A DNA stretch of 37,615 nucleotides. Origin: an uncultured Bacteroidales bacterium (lineage in GTDB: Bacteria; Bacteroidota; Bacteroidia; Bacteroidales; Bacteroidaceae). The stretch lies in contig CADCGD010000017.1 in NCBI GenBank assembly GCA_902800925.1, positions 1-37,615 on the forward strand, given 5' to 3'. The translations under genes were made by a program, and so were the position numbers. The notes under the pieces are model-generated. The model was not told the origin of the DNA. It saw nothing but the letters and a program-made list of their open reading frames with translations, and did not search any database. Below are positions 8,457 to 16,440 of this stretch, piece by piece (within the stretch, counting starts at the first letter, position 1; every line of letters starts with the position of its first letter).

Positions 8457-9036
8457 CAAAGAAGATATATTGAAGAAATACAGGGCCAACGTCAGAGAGA
8501 AGTTTGACATGCCCGATTTGAGTGATATTAAGGCTATCACCTACCCTGACCCGCTGTTGCAGTTTATGAACATGACAAAAAGCGTAGGTGGCAATGCCAT
8601 CGAGGTGGAGAAAGGGCGCGACATCAATGCGCTCATCCGAGAGCTATACCCCGATGCCAAGGAAATAGCCTCGAACCTGCCAGAGATTACCATCGCTACA
8701 CGCAATCCTGATGACGTGGGTCGTGCGCGTGACCTCAACGGCACCGATGTCGGCGTAGTACGCGGTGTGTTCGGCGTGGCTGAGAATGCATGCGTATGGA
8801 TTCCACAAACCATGAAGGAGAAGGCCGTCATGTTTATCAGCGAAAACCTCGTTATTCTACTAAAGAAGTCGGAAATTGTGAACAACATGCACGAGGCCTA
8901 CAAGCGGATAGAAATGAACGACTACGGTTATGGCACGTTTATCAGCGGTCCATCCAAGACTGCAGATATTGCACAGGTGCTGGTAATGGGAGCTCAGGCT
9001 GCTCGTAGTGCAACGATACTACTTCTGCCCGAATAA
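8449..9036 (+). CDS. lutC: L-lactate oxidation complex subunit LutC (LldG)
   Basis: This 195-residue LUD-domain protein has the family pattern GVVRGVFGVAENACVWIP in its middle and ends with FISGPSKTADIAQVLVMGAQ. It is shorter than Bacillus LutC (about 240), the usual size in Bacteroidetes from memory. It is the third subunit of the lactate-oxidising complex and the last gene of the operon. The convergent fdtB-like gene begins its 3' end only 11 bases beyond. Confidence 0.92.
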   Translation: MSSKEDILKKYRANVREKFDMPDLSDIKAITYPDPLLQFMNMTKSVGGNAIEVEKGRDINALIRELYPDAKEIASNLPEITIATRNPDDVGRARDLNGTDVGVVRGVFGVAENACVWIPQTMKEKAVMFISENLVILLKKSEIVNNMHEAYKRIEMNDYGYGTFISGPSKTADIAQVLVMGAQAARSATILLLPE

Positions 9037-9047
9037 CACTGTAATAA

Positions 9048-10142
9048 TTAGAATTGATTCAGGAGGTTGATAATCGTGTCGACCTCTTTTTGTGTCATTG
9101 CCTGATTACAGGGGATACTTAACTCCTGAGCATGGATTTGCTCTGTGATGGGAAAGCTTAACTTACTCCACTCGCTATAACACTTCTGCTTATGAGGTGG
9201 TATTGGATAGTGTATCTGTGTCTCTACGCCATGCTCCAATAGGTATTTCTGCAATTCATCGCGGTGAGCACATAGTACAGGGAAGATATGCCACACACAG
9301 TCGCGATCATCACTATTTGGGATTAGAATCTTTGGATTCTTCACCTTATTAATATATAATGAGGCGATTTCCTTGCGACGAGCGTTTTCTTTGTCCAGGT
9401 ATTTCAGCTTTATATCAAGGATTGCTGCTTGAATTTCGTCGATTCGCGAGTTATAACCTTGATAGTCGAATACATATTTCTTACTAGAGCCATAGTTCCC
9501 TAACGAAGAAATCGCACGCGCCAAAACTTCGTCGTTGGTAGTCACTGCACCAGCATCACCTAGTGCACCTAGATTTTTACCAGGATAAAAGCTATGACCT
9601 GCCGCATCACCAAGCGAACCTGTTCGTTTTTCACCATACAGGCAACCATGCGCCTGAGCATTATCCTCGATAAGTTTCAATCCGTATTTGTTGCAAATAT
9701 CACCTATCTGTGGCGTAAAGGCGCAACGGCCATACAGATGAACAATCATAACAGCCTTAGTCTTAGGCGTGATGGCTGATTCTATCTTTGCATCATCGAT
9801 TTGTAATGTATAGATATCCGGCTCCACAAGAATGGGAGTCAAGCCACATGCAGTAATGGCTAAAATAGAAGCTATATAAGTATTGGCTGGCACGATAACC
9901 TCATCACCTTTCTGCATCACCCCCATCTCTACATAAGCACGGAGGATCAGTTTCAAGGCATCCAATCCACTGGCACAACCTATAGCATATTTTGTACCGA
10001 TGTACTCAGCAAAATGCATCTCAAACTTTTTAGTAGCCTCACCCTTAAGATACCAGCCACTGTCCATTACACTATTCACAGCCGCACGAAACTCTTTGTC
10101 GTGCAGCTCATTGATAGCTTTCAGATCGAGATACTTTATCAT
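9048..10142 (-). CDS. fdtB: DegT/DnrJ/EryC1 sugar aminotransferase (FdtB/QdtB-like)
   Basis: This is a 364-residue PLP enzyme of the DegT/DnrJ/EryC1/StrS family. PLP contacts seen are D160 in [10 protein letters not shown] and the Schiff-base lysine K189 in [13 protein letters not shown]. Beginning with [11 protein letters not shown] and lying beside a 3,4-ketoisomerase, it fits transamination of dTDP-3-keto-6-deoxyhexose to dTDP-3-amino-3,6-dideoxyhexose. I chose the start at 10142 rather than three codons earlier because it gives a four-base ATGA overlap with the upstream stop and the usual family N-terminus. Whether the product is the galacto (Fuc3N) or gluco (Qui3N) form cannot be told. 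Confidence 0.87.
   Translation of the reverse strand: MIKYLDLKAINELHDKEFRAAVNSVMDSGWYLKGEATKKFEMHFAEYIGTKYAIGCASGLDALKLILRAYVEMGVMQKGDEVIVPANTYIASILAITACGLTPILVEPDIYTLQIDDAKIESAITPKTKAVMIVHLYGRCAFTPQIGDICNKYGLKLIEDNAQAHGCLYGEKRTGSLGDAAGHSFYPGKNLGALGDAGAVTTNDEVLARAISSLGNYGSSKKYVFDYQGYNSRIDEIQAAILDIKLKYLDKENARRKEIASLYINKVKNPKILIPNSDDRDCVWHIFPVLCAHRDELQKYLLEHGVETQIHYPIPPHKQKCYSEWSKLSFPITEQIHAQELSIPCNQAMTQKEVDTIINLLNQF
9063..9091 (+). terminator. Likely terminator of the lactate operon, inside the 3' end of the opposing gene
   Basis: GAGGTTGA (9063-9070) can pair with TCGACCTC (9079-9086), eight pairs with one G-U, loop of 8, followed directly by five T (9087-9091). It acts on the plus strand but lies within the last codons of the opposite-strand aminotransferase gene, so the lactate mRNA would end antisense to it. 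Confidence 0.6.
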
Positions 10143-11074
10143 AACGTCCATTTATACCATTCGTAACATATGCCACGACCACCAAAACCTTCTTTCTGAT
10201 AAATCAATTGCTGATTGAGATACGTTCCTTGTTTCTCTGTCGATATACCAAAGTCGAAATAGGCATGATTCTTCAGCGATTGAGCTATCACCTCCTCAAA
10301 CAACAAATCGAGTGCATGTAGTTCTCTGCCTCTTGGACTGGCAGCGATGTATTGCGAATGTACCACACGACTAGTGACATAAAGCACACAACCACCTATC
10401 GTCTGATCTCCCTCTTTCGCCACAAACAGGCGAATGTGCTCTGGCAAACGATGATGCAGCAACTCTATTTCTTCAACGGAATGAACTGGATTCAAACCAT
10501 ATCGTTCACGGAGATTATTCGTAAGAATTTGCCAGAACGAATGATAATCCTCCGTTTGTTCTATCCTCACTCCAGCCTTTTTAGCTTTTTGTGCACCGTT
10601 CTTTCGAATACGATACCATTCATTCAGATGTTCACGAGATATTGCAGATGACAATCCGCGTGTGATACGCACATCGCATACCTGAATTATCGCATATAGA
10701 TCCTCTTCGGATGGCTGTTGATGATAGATCCATGGCACAGGTTTATAAACAACACTTTTCAAACCCTCAGCACTAAGATATGCATTAACCATCTTAAATA
10801 TCTCCACCACATCAGCAGCCGTGGTTTTGTCGTTCATCAGCAATCCGCCATAGGTCAGTCCTTGATGAGAATAAAAAGTATCCCCATCCACATTCCCAGG
10901 CAATAAAGCATAGAGTCGTCCTCGACGATAAATCATCAACGAATGGTCTATGAACCTATCTGCATGATAATCCATATAACGTCGATCGAAAAGGAACGTG
11001 CCATTCTTCGATGATGCCACGAACTCATTCCAATCGTCGACCAACTCCGATGAATATCGCTTTATTTCGAACAT
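10139..11074 (-). CDS. FemAB/GNAT-like acyltransferase, probable amino-sugar N-acyltransferase
   Basis: This 311-residue soluble protein has the look of the FemAB/Acetyltransf_6 branch of the GNAT fold. It has an N-terminal half with [24 protein letters not shown] and a C-terminal GNAT half with [17 protein letters not shown] and a DFGIST motif near residue 275. It lies between the ketoisomerase and the aminotransferase, overlapping the first by 13 bases and the second by 4. Known pathways of this kind use a left-handed beta-helix acetyltransferase (FdtC/QdtC) for the last step, and none is present here. Acylation of the 3-amino group by this protein is therefore inference from position. Confidence 0.7.
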   Translation of the reverse strand: MFEIKRYSSELVDDWNEFVASSKNGTFLFDRRYMDYHADRFIDHSLMIYRRGRLYALLPGNVDGDTFYSHQGLTYGGLLMNDKTTAADVVEIFKMVNAYLSAEGLKSVVYKPVPWIYHQQPSEEDLYAIIQVCDVRITRGLSSAISREHLNEWYRIRKNGAQKAKKAGVRIEQTEDYHSFWQILTNNLRERYGLNPVHSVEEIELLHHRLPEHIRLFVAKEGDQTIGGCVLYVTSRVVHSQYIAASPRGRELHALDLLFEEVIAQSLKNHAYFDFGISTEKQGTYLNQQLIYQKEGFGGRGICYEWYKWTL

Positions 11075-11475
11075 CCTACGTACTTTAGAAACTCATCGTA
11101 ATCGTATATATAATCATCCTCGTCGTAATGTTCTGATGCCAGAACCAAGCACACGCCACCCGTCGAGAAATCATCTAGCGTTCGCCAGATATTAGTATCA
11201 ATCAGCAAGCCTTGCCAAGGATGATTCAAGAGTACAGTCTTACGTTCGAAGCCATTATCCAGTGTTACATGGAATGAACCGCTCAGAGCGACGACAAACT
11301 GACGTAGACGTTTATGAGCATGTCCACCACGACTCTCGCCACTAGGTACATCGTAAACCCAATAGGCTCGTTTAACGTCAAATGGAACCATAGACTGTGC
11401 TTCAGCAAACGTCAGATTGCCTCGCGGATCGGAGATTTTTGGCAAATCAACGATTTTAATATCCAAGCGTTTCAT
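11062..11475 (-). CDS. fdtA: dTDP-4-keto-6-deoxyglucose 3,4-ketoisomerase (FdtA/QdtA, WxcM-like cupin)
   Basis: This 137-residue single-domain cupin has DPRGNLTFAE near residue 16, the GGHAHK metal-site and catalytic histidine motif at 50-55, and the family ending DYIYDYDEFLKY. It moves the keto group of dTDP-4-keto-6-deoxyglucose from C4 to C3. Upstream in the operon is the dehydratase that makes its substrate; downstream is the aminotransferase that uses its product. The purT gene intervenes. The FdtA and QdtA forms differ in stereochemistry at C4 and cannot be separated by eye. Confidence 0.9.
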   Translation of the reverse strand: MKRLDIKIVDLPKISDPRGNLTFAEAQSMVPFDVKRAYWVYDVPSGESRGGHAHKRLRQFVVALSGSFHVTLDNGFERKTVLLNHPWQGLLIDTNIWRTLDDFSTGGVCLVLASEHYDEDDYIYDYDEFLKYVGCSK

Positions 11476-11492
11476 TTTCCAGTAATCCTCTA

Positions 11493-12698
11493 TTAGTGTT
11501 CAAACTTAGTGTAAGGGTCAGTGCCCAGTACGGTCTTGGCCAGTCTCTTGGCCTTGTCACGCAGAGCATTTACATCGTCGCCTACCTCGCCATAGCACAG
11601 TACTACACCCATGCGACGACCCTTGTGAGCCTCGGGCTTTCCGAAGATACGGATACGCGTGCGGTCCTCCTTCAGTGCGTCAACGAAGTTATAGTCGAGC
11701 AGTGAACGGTCAACGGGCGTCTTGGCCTCTTGAGGAGACAGGATAACAGCCGAAGCGCCAGCATGCTCCAGATGGATGCCTGCAATAGGCAATCCCATAA
11801 CGGCACGGAAATGCAGTTCAAACTCTGAGAGATTCGTAGTATGTCCCAATGTCACCATACCCGTATCGTGTGGACGTGGTGAGAGTTCAGAGAAGATAAC
11901 CTCTCCCTGCTTGGTCAGGAAGAATTCAACACCCCAGATGCCAGCACCTGTCAAAGCCTTCGTCACCTTATCGGCCATCATCTGAGCCTGCTTCAACGCC
12001 TCATCGCTAATCTTATAGGGCTGCCATGATTCACGGTAGTCGCCAGCTTTCTGCACATGGCCAATGGGAGGACAGAACAGCGTGGGCCAGCCATGCTGCT
12101 GAGTAACGGTAAGCAACGTAAACTCAGAATCGAAATCGATGAATTCCTCGATAATCACTTCCTTCACATCACCACGCGAACCTTCCATAGCTTCCTTGAA
12201 AGCCTGCTCCAGCTCGTCATCGTTATGAACATAGCTCTGGCCGTGACCACTTGATGACATCAGAGGCTTTACCACACAGGGGAAGCCAATCTCATCAGCA
12301 GCAGCCTTGAACTCCTCGAAGGTCTTGGCATAGAAATATTTGGCGGTACGCAGGCCCAGCTCCTTAGCAGCGAGGTCACGAATAGCACGGCGGTTCATCG
12401 TAAAGTTGACGGCACGAGCTGAGGGAACGACCTGAATGCCCTGCTCCTCAAACTTAAACAAGCGCTCCGTACGGATGGCCTCAATCTCGGGAACGATGAT
12501 GTCGGGCTGGTGCTTCTTGACAATAGCCTCCAAAGCGTCGCCATCGAGCATATTAAACACCTCATGCTCGTCAGCCACCTGCATAGCAGGGGCGTGGTTG
12601 TAGCGATCACAGGCAATGACATACTGGCCAGCACGCATGGCAGCAATTACGAATTCCTTGCCCAGCTCTCCTGAACCTAAAAGCAATATCTTCTTCAT
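11493..12698 (-). CDS. purT: Formate-dependent phosphoribosylglycinamide formyltransferase 2
   Basis: This 401-residue ATP-grasp enzyme has the N-terminal [11 protein letters not shown] loop, the EIEAI motif, the ATP-grasp lid [10 protein letters not shown] near residue 160 and the late [12 protein letters not shown] motif. It forms formyl-GAR from GAR, formate and ATP in purine synthesis, and its length is typical. It is translationally coupled to the dehydratase gene by a four-base overlap and sits in the middle of a deoxyamino-sugar operon. The folate-dependent alternative purN is also in this window, at 29959-30531. Confidence 0.95.
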   Translation of the reverse strand: MKKILLLGSGELGKEFVIAAMRAGQYVIACDRYNHAPAMQVADEHEVFNMLDGDALEAIVKKHQPDIIVPEIEAIRTERLFKFEEQGIQVVPSARAVNFTMNRRAIRDLAAKELGLRTAKYFYAKTFEEFKAAADEIGFPCVVKPLMSSSGHGQSYVHNDDELEQAFKEAMEGSRGDVKEVIIEEFIDFDSEFTLLTVTQQHGWPTLFCPPIGHVQKAGDYRESWQPYKISDEALKQAQMMADKVTKALTGAGIWGVEFFLTKQGEVIFSELSPRPHDTGMVTLGHTTNLSEFELHFRAVMGLPIAGIHLEHAGASAVILSPQEAKTPVDRSLLDYNFVDALKEDRTRIRIFGKPEAHKGRRMGVVLCYGEVGDDVNALRDKAKRLAKTVLGTDPYTKFEH

Positions 12699-13828
12699 CT
12701 GTCTTTATACATGTTATCGTAATACTTCTGATAGTCGCCACTGGTCACATTGTCCAACCACTCCTGATTGTCGAGATACCACTTCACTGTTTCCTCGATG
12801 CCCTCTTCGAACTGGAGCGAGGGTTCCCAACCAAGTTCCTTCTGCAACTTCGTAGAATCGATAGCATAACGCAGGTCATGGCCTGCACGATCGGTGACGT
12901 AGGTAATCAGGTCCATGTCCTCGCCTTCCTTACGGCCCAGCAGTCGGTCAACAGTATTGATGACAACCTTAATGATATCAATATTCTTCCACTCGTTGAA
13001 GCCACCGATGTTATAGGTCTCAGCGATCTTACCATTATGGAATATAGTATCAATTGCACGTGCATGGTCAACAACATACAGCCAGTCGCGCACGTTCTCA
13101 CCCTTGCCATAGACAGGCAGTGGCTTGCGATGACGAATATTGTTGATGAATAAAGGAATAAGCTTCTCAGGGAACTGATAGGGTCCGTAGTTGTTTGAGC
13201 AGTTCGTCACAATGGTAGGCAATCCAAACGTATCGTGGAAAGCACGTACAAAGTGGTCTGAAGAAGCCTTGGCGGCACTATAAGGACTATGAGGTTGGTA
13301 CTTCAGGTCCTCCGTGAAGAATTTCTCACCGTAAGCCAGGTGATGCTTACCACTAGAAGCCTTAGTGGTGAATGGAGGCTCAATACCCTCAGGATGCGTC
13401 ATCTGCAGAGCGCCATACACCTCGTCAGTCGAGATATGGTAGAAGCGCTTGCCCTCATACTTCTCGGGCAGTGACTCCCAATAAGCTTTGGCGGCCTGAA
13501 GCAGCGAAAGCGTACCCATCACGTTCGTCTGAGCAAAGGTAAAGGGGTCTTTGATGGAGCGGTCTACGTGACTCTCGGCAGCCAAATGAATAATGCCGTC
13601 GACTTTCTTGTCCTGCATCAGCTTCAACACACCGTCGAAGTCACAGATGTCCATCTTCACAAACTCGTAGTTTGCTTTGTCCTCGATATCCTTGAGATTA
13701 GCGAGGTTCCCCGCATACGTCAACTTGTCAAGGTTGATGATGTGATACTCAGGGTACTTGTTCACGAACAGGCGCACCACATGGCTTCCAATAAAGCCTG
13801 CGCCACCAGTAATAACAATCGTCTTCAT
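12695..13828 (-). CDS. rfbB: dTDP-glucose 4,6-dehydratase
   Basis: This 377-residue extended short-chain dehydrogenase has the NAD-binding TGGAGFIGS at 7-15, the catalytic T134-D135-E136 in HISTDEVYG, and Y183-x3-K187 in SPYSAAKAS. It also carries [14 protein letters not shown]. It converts dTDP-glucose to dTDP-4-keto-6-deoxyglucose, the branch point for rhamnose and for 3-amino sugars. Here it feeds the 3,4-ketoisomerase downstream. RmlA, RmlC and RmlD are not in the window, so the dTDP-glucose supply lies elsewhere. Confidence 0.96.
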   Translation of the reverse strand: MKTIVITGGAGFIGSHVVRLFVNKYPEYHIINLDKLTYAGNLANLKDIEDKANYEFVKMDICDFDGVLKLMQDKKVDGIIHLAAESHVDRSIKDPFTFAQTNVMGTLSLLQAAKAYWESLPEKYEGKRFYHISTDEVYGALQMTHPEGIEPPFTTKASSGKHHLAYGEKFFTEDLKYQPHSPYSAAKASSDHFVRAFHDTFGLPTIVTNCSNNYGPYQFPEKLIPLFINNIRHRKPLPVYGKGENVRDWLYVVDHARAIDTIFHNGKIAETYNIGGFNEWKNIDIIKVVINTVDRLLGRKEGEDMDLITYVTDRAGHDLRYAIDSTKLQKELGWEPSLQFEEGIEETVKWYLDNQEWLDNVTSGDYQKYYDNMYKDR

Positions 13829-13848
13829 ATATGATACTGTTTTTAGAT

Positions 13849-14340
13849 TTATCTTCCTAATGTAATAACTTCACAATCGCTGAATTTATTGCCTTCGACG
13901 GTCAATCTTATCAGTGTGCGCTCCTTATGCCAACCTTGCAGACCCGCTGCACCAGGATTAATGTGCAACATGTTCAGCGTCTTGTCGAACTGTACTTTCA
14001 ATATATGTGAATGTCCAGCGACGAAGAGCTGGGGTGGTGAGGCATACAGCGTCGAACGTATCGAATAATCGTAGTTGCCTGGATAACCCCCGATATGTTT
14101 GATGAGCACATCCACATCCTCGCACTTGAAGCGATTCAGTTCACGATACATCAGTCTGAGGTCACCCCCGTCGCAGTTGCCGCAGACAGCACGGAACGGA
14201 CGGAAAGCTGCAAGTTTCTCTGCCACCTCCACACTGCCGATGTCGCCCGCATGCCATATCTCGTCACACGGTTCGAAGTAGTGAAGATACTTCTCATCCC
14301 AGTAGGAGTGCGTGTCACTGATGATGCCTATCTTTTTCAT
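13849..14340 (-). CDS. YfcE/MJ0936-type metallophosphoesterase
   Basis: A small 163-residue calcineurin-like phosphoesterase. Metal-binding motifs are SDTH at 8-11, GDIGS near 32-36, GNCD near 54-57 in place of the usual GNHD, and GHSH near 109-112. Family members hydrolyse phosphodiesters in vitro; the physiological substrate is generally unknown. The start overlaps the previous gene by four bases (ATGA), and the dehydratase gene follows after 20 bases. Confidence 0.88.
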   Translation of the reverse strand: MKKIGIISDTHSYWDEKYLHYFEPCDEIWHAGDIGSVEVAEKLAAFRPFRAVCGNCDGGDLRLMYRELNRFKCEDVDVLIKHIGGYPGNYDYSIRSTLYASPPQLFVAGHSHILKVQFDKTLNMLHINPGAAGLQGWHKERTLIRLTVEGNKFSDCEVITLGR

Positions 14341-14960
14341 AATCCCAAGCGTTTACGGATGAATTCAGCAATCAGTTTCTCCGTCTCAACCAAACCCAAG
14401 ATACTGGAGTCTATACACAGGTCGTAGCTTTCGGCAGCGCCCCACTTCTTACCGGTATAGTAGTTATAATAGGCCGCACGACGGTCTTCCTCTTGTAGGA
14501 TGATGCGCTTAGCCTGCTGGGGAGTCACCGAACGGTGTGCCAACAACTGGTCTATACGATAGCGCATGGAAGCAGAGACAAACACCTTCACCACATTAGG
14601 CATATCACGCAACACATAGTCTGCACAGCGTCCCACAAAAACGCAGCTAGACTCTTCAGCCGCCTTACGGATGGCATCGCTCTGAAACTGGAACAAGCTC
14701 TCTTGCGAGAAGTTTGACTTATAGAGATTAACTCCTGCCAGTTGCGTGGGCTGCATATTCAACAGACTACGCAGAAACCCTTTCTTCTCGTCGCTCTGCT
14801 CGAAGATTTTCTCACTGAATCCGCTCTCCTTAGCGGCCAGATTAAGCAGTTCCCGGTCATAGTACTTGGCATTGAAGTCCATTGCCAGCATCCGTGCAAT
14901 GTCGTGGCCACCGCTACCTAACTGTCTGCCTACACAGATTATTACATGTTTGTCTGCCAT
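14337..14960 (-). CDS. Cytidylate-kinase-like family protein
   Basis: This 207-residue P-loop kinase-like protein begins HVIICVGRQLGSGGHDIA, has the YYDRELL stretch near 33, and carries the FVGRCADYVL and lid RxxxxxxQEEDRRAAYYNYYTGKKWG segments of the Cytidylate_kin-like (PF13189) family. I place the start at 14960. There the AAGGAG site lies 7 bases upstream, and the longer form would begin inside the end of the MATE gene with a non-family leader. The substrate is unknown; it is distinct from housekeeping Cmk. Confidence 0.87.
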   Translation of the reverse strand: MADKHVIICVGRQLGSGGHDIARMLAMDFNAKYYDRELLNLAAKESGFSEKIFEQSDEKKGFLRSLLNMQPTQLAGVNLYKSNFSQESLFQFQSDAIRKAAEESSCVFVGRCADYVLRDMPNVVKVFVSASMRYRIDQLLAHRSVTPQQAKRIILQEEDRRAAYYNYYTGKKWGAAESYDLCIDSSILGLVETEKLIAEFIRKRLGL

Positions 14961-14967
14961 TCTATAT

Positions 14968-14973
14968 CTCCTT
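14968..14973 (-). promoter_or_regulatory. Shine-Dalgarno site fixing the start of the kinase-like gene
   Basis: AAGGAG on the minus strand, 7 bases before the ATG at 14960. Strong sites like this are uncommon in Bacteroidetes. It grows out of the neighbouring TTAAGAAG-type repeat. Confidence 0.7.
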
Positions 14974-14997
14974 AACTTCTCTAACTTCTTAACTTCT
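14973..14997 (-). repeat. 8/9-base array across the MATE stop codon
   Basis: Three exact copies of TAACTTCT on the plus strand (AGAAGTTA in the sense direction) start at 14973, 14982 and 14990, a spacing of 9 then 8. They encode the last residues of the MATE protein and include its TAG stop at 14983-14981. Confidence 0.65.
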
Positions 14998-16327
14998 TCA
15001 TATACCACCACAGAATTGGGATGGTCATTAGGAACGATGCCATATCACTGGCAGGCATCGAATACCACACTCCGTCCAACTGCCAGAACAACGGGAACAC
15101 GAAAGCCATTGGCAACAACATGAACAATTGTCTGGACAGTGAGAGAAATATCGAAATCTTGACCTTTCCAATGCTCTGGAAGAAGTGAGTAATCGTTGCT
15201 TGCGAACCCACCACAAAGAACACCAGCATGTCGAGTTTAATACCCGTAGCAGAGAGTTCTATCAGCGTCTCATCGGTCGTAAAAATTCGTGCAATCTCAC
15301 GCGGAAAGAGCATTGACAGCGTCCAACCTACCAACAGTATTCCCGTAGCGCAGCCAATGGCTATGAACAAACATCGCAACATACGGTCGTATTTCTCAGC
15401 ACCAAAATTATACCCAACAATGGGTTGCATACCTTGACACACACCCATCACGAACATAAAGAACATCATCACCACTGAGTTGGCAATGGAATAGGCGCCT
15501 ACAGCCATGTCGCCGCCGTAGTGTACGAACTGATTGTTCATGAAGATAACAATGATGCACGAGGTACTCTGCATTAAAAACGGGGATATACCAATAGAGA
15601 TAATATTGCGTACCAGGTCTTTCCTCAACCGATAAATACCACGCCTCAGATACAATATCTCTTTTTGGTCGCTAAACAGCCACACCTGCCAACAGAGTGC
15701 CAACGATTGCGACACTACAGTGGCCAGGGCCGCCCCCCGAATACCCCACCGGAACCACCAGACAAAGGCGATGACCAGTATGATGTTACAACCTACTGTA
15801 AACAACGTAGCGTTCATGGCATGCCGCGGTTTACCTGCCGCACGCAGCACCGCATTCAGACCGAAATACATGTGTGTCACCACATTACCCAACAGGATAA
15901 CCTGCATAAACTCACGGGCATAAGGCAGTGTAACGTCAGAAGCTCCGAAGAAACGCAGAATAGGATCCAGAAAGATGAGAGACAGCAGCATGAACAACGT
16001 TCCGATGATCAGATTCAATGTCACAGTGTTTCCCAACAGATTTTGGGCACGCTTGTAATTGCGCTGTCCCAGATTCACCGAGATACTTGCCGACGAGCCC
16101 ACACCTACTGCAGCACCAAATGCTGCACTGAGGTTCATAAAGGGGAAGGTAATGCCCAAACCAGCAATAGCCTCAGGGCCTACCACCTGACCGATAAAAG
16201 CGCGGTCAATAATGTTATAAAGAGACGATGCCGTCATAGCCACAATAGCAGGCAAGGCATACTGCACGAGCAGTTGTCCTACAGGCTTCGTTCCCAGTTC
16301 GAGAGTTGCTTGTTTATTGTCCATCAT
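14981..16327 (-). CDS. MATE family efflux transporter
   Basis: This 448-residue protein has about 12 membrane segments and MATE signatures: GLGITFPFMNLSAAFGAAVGVG early, a central NAVLRAAGKPRHAMN, and MQPIVGYNFGAEKYDRM in the second half. It exports cationic drugs or metabolites by sodium or proton antiport; the substrate is unknown. It heads the minus-strand operon that ends in the amino-sugar genes. The predicted start of transcription is only about 5-8 bases before the ATG, so the mRNA may be nearly leaderless. ATG at 16327 and 16324 are both possible. Confidence 0.93.
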   Translation of the reverse strand: MMDNKQATLELGTKPVGQLLVQYALPAIVAMTASSLYNIIDRAFIGQVVGPEAIAGLGITFPFMNLSAAFGAAVGVGSSASISVNLGQRNYKRAQNLLGNTVTLNLIIGTLFMLLSLIFLDPILRFFGASDVTLPYAREFMQVILLGNVVTHMYFGLNAVLRAAGKPRHAMNATLFTVGCNIILVIAFVWWFRWGIRGAALATVVSQSLALCWQVWLFSDQKEILYLRRGIYRLRKDLVRNIISIGISPFLMQSTSCIIVIFMNNQFVHYGGDMAVGAYSIANSVVMMFFMFVMGVCQGMQPIVGYNFGAEKYDRMLRCLFIAIGCATGILLVGWTLSMLFPREIARIFTTDETLIELSATGIKLDMLVFFVVGSQATITHFFQSIGKVKISIFLSLSRQLFMLLPMAFVFPLFWQLDGVWYSMPASDMASFLMTIPILWWYMKKLRS

Positions 16328-16337
16328 AAATAATGTG

Positions 16338-16369
16338 CAAAATTACAGCTATTTCTTTGAATAGCCAAA
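16338..16369 (-). promoter_or_regulatory. Promoter of the MATE-to-fdtB operon
   Basis: The minus strand has TAATTTTG (16345-16338) and TTTG (16369-16366), spacer 20 bases. No further clear promoter of this type is seen in the short gaps downstream, so the eight genes to 9048 may be one transcript. Confidence 0.7.
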
Positions 16370-16386
16370 AATATCTTCATTTTTCT

Positions 16387-16417
16387 TTTGTACTTTGCCC
16401 ACTTCTTTGTATCTTTG
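16387..16417 (+). promoter_or_regulatory. Promoter of the S8 protease-xseA-xseB operon
   Basis: TTTG at 16387-16390 and TATCTTTG at 16410-16417 with a 19-base spacer. The predicted start is near 16422, about 19 bases before the ATG at 16441. This rules out an in-frame upstream ATG at 16333, which precedes the promoter. Confidence 0.8.
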
Positions 16418-16440
16418 CAATCCTAATAGCGAAAGAATTG

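Noticed and set aside
11493-12698. PurT as a sugar N-formyltransferase for the amino-sugar pathway
   Set aside because: All visible motifs are those of standard PurT; known sugar formyltransferases use formyl-folate and a different fold.
16333-16440. Upstream in-frame extension of the S8 protease
   Set aside because: The extension contains the promoter, and the signal peptide begins at 16441.
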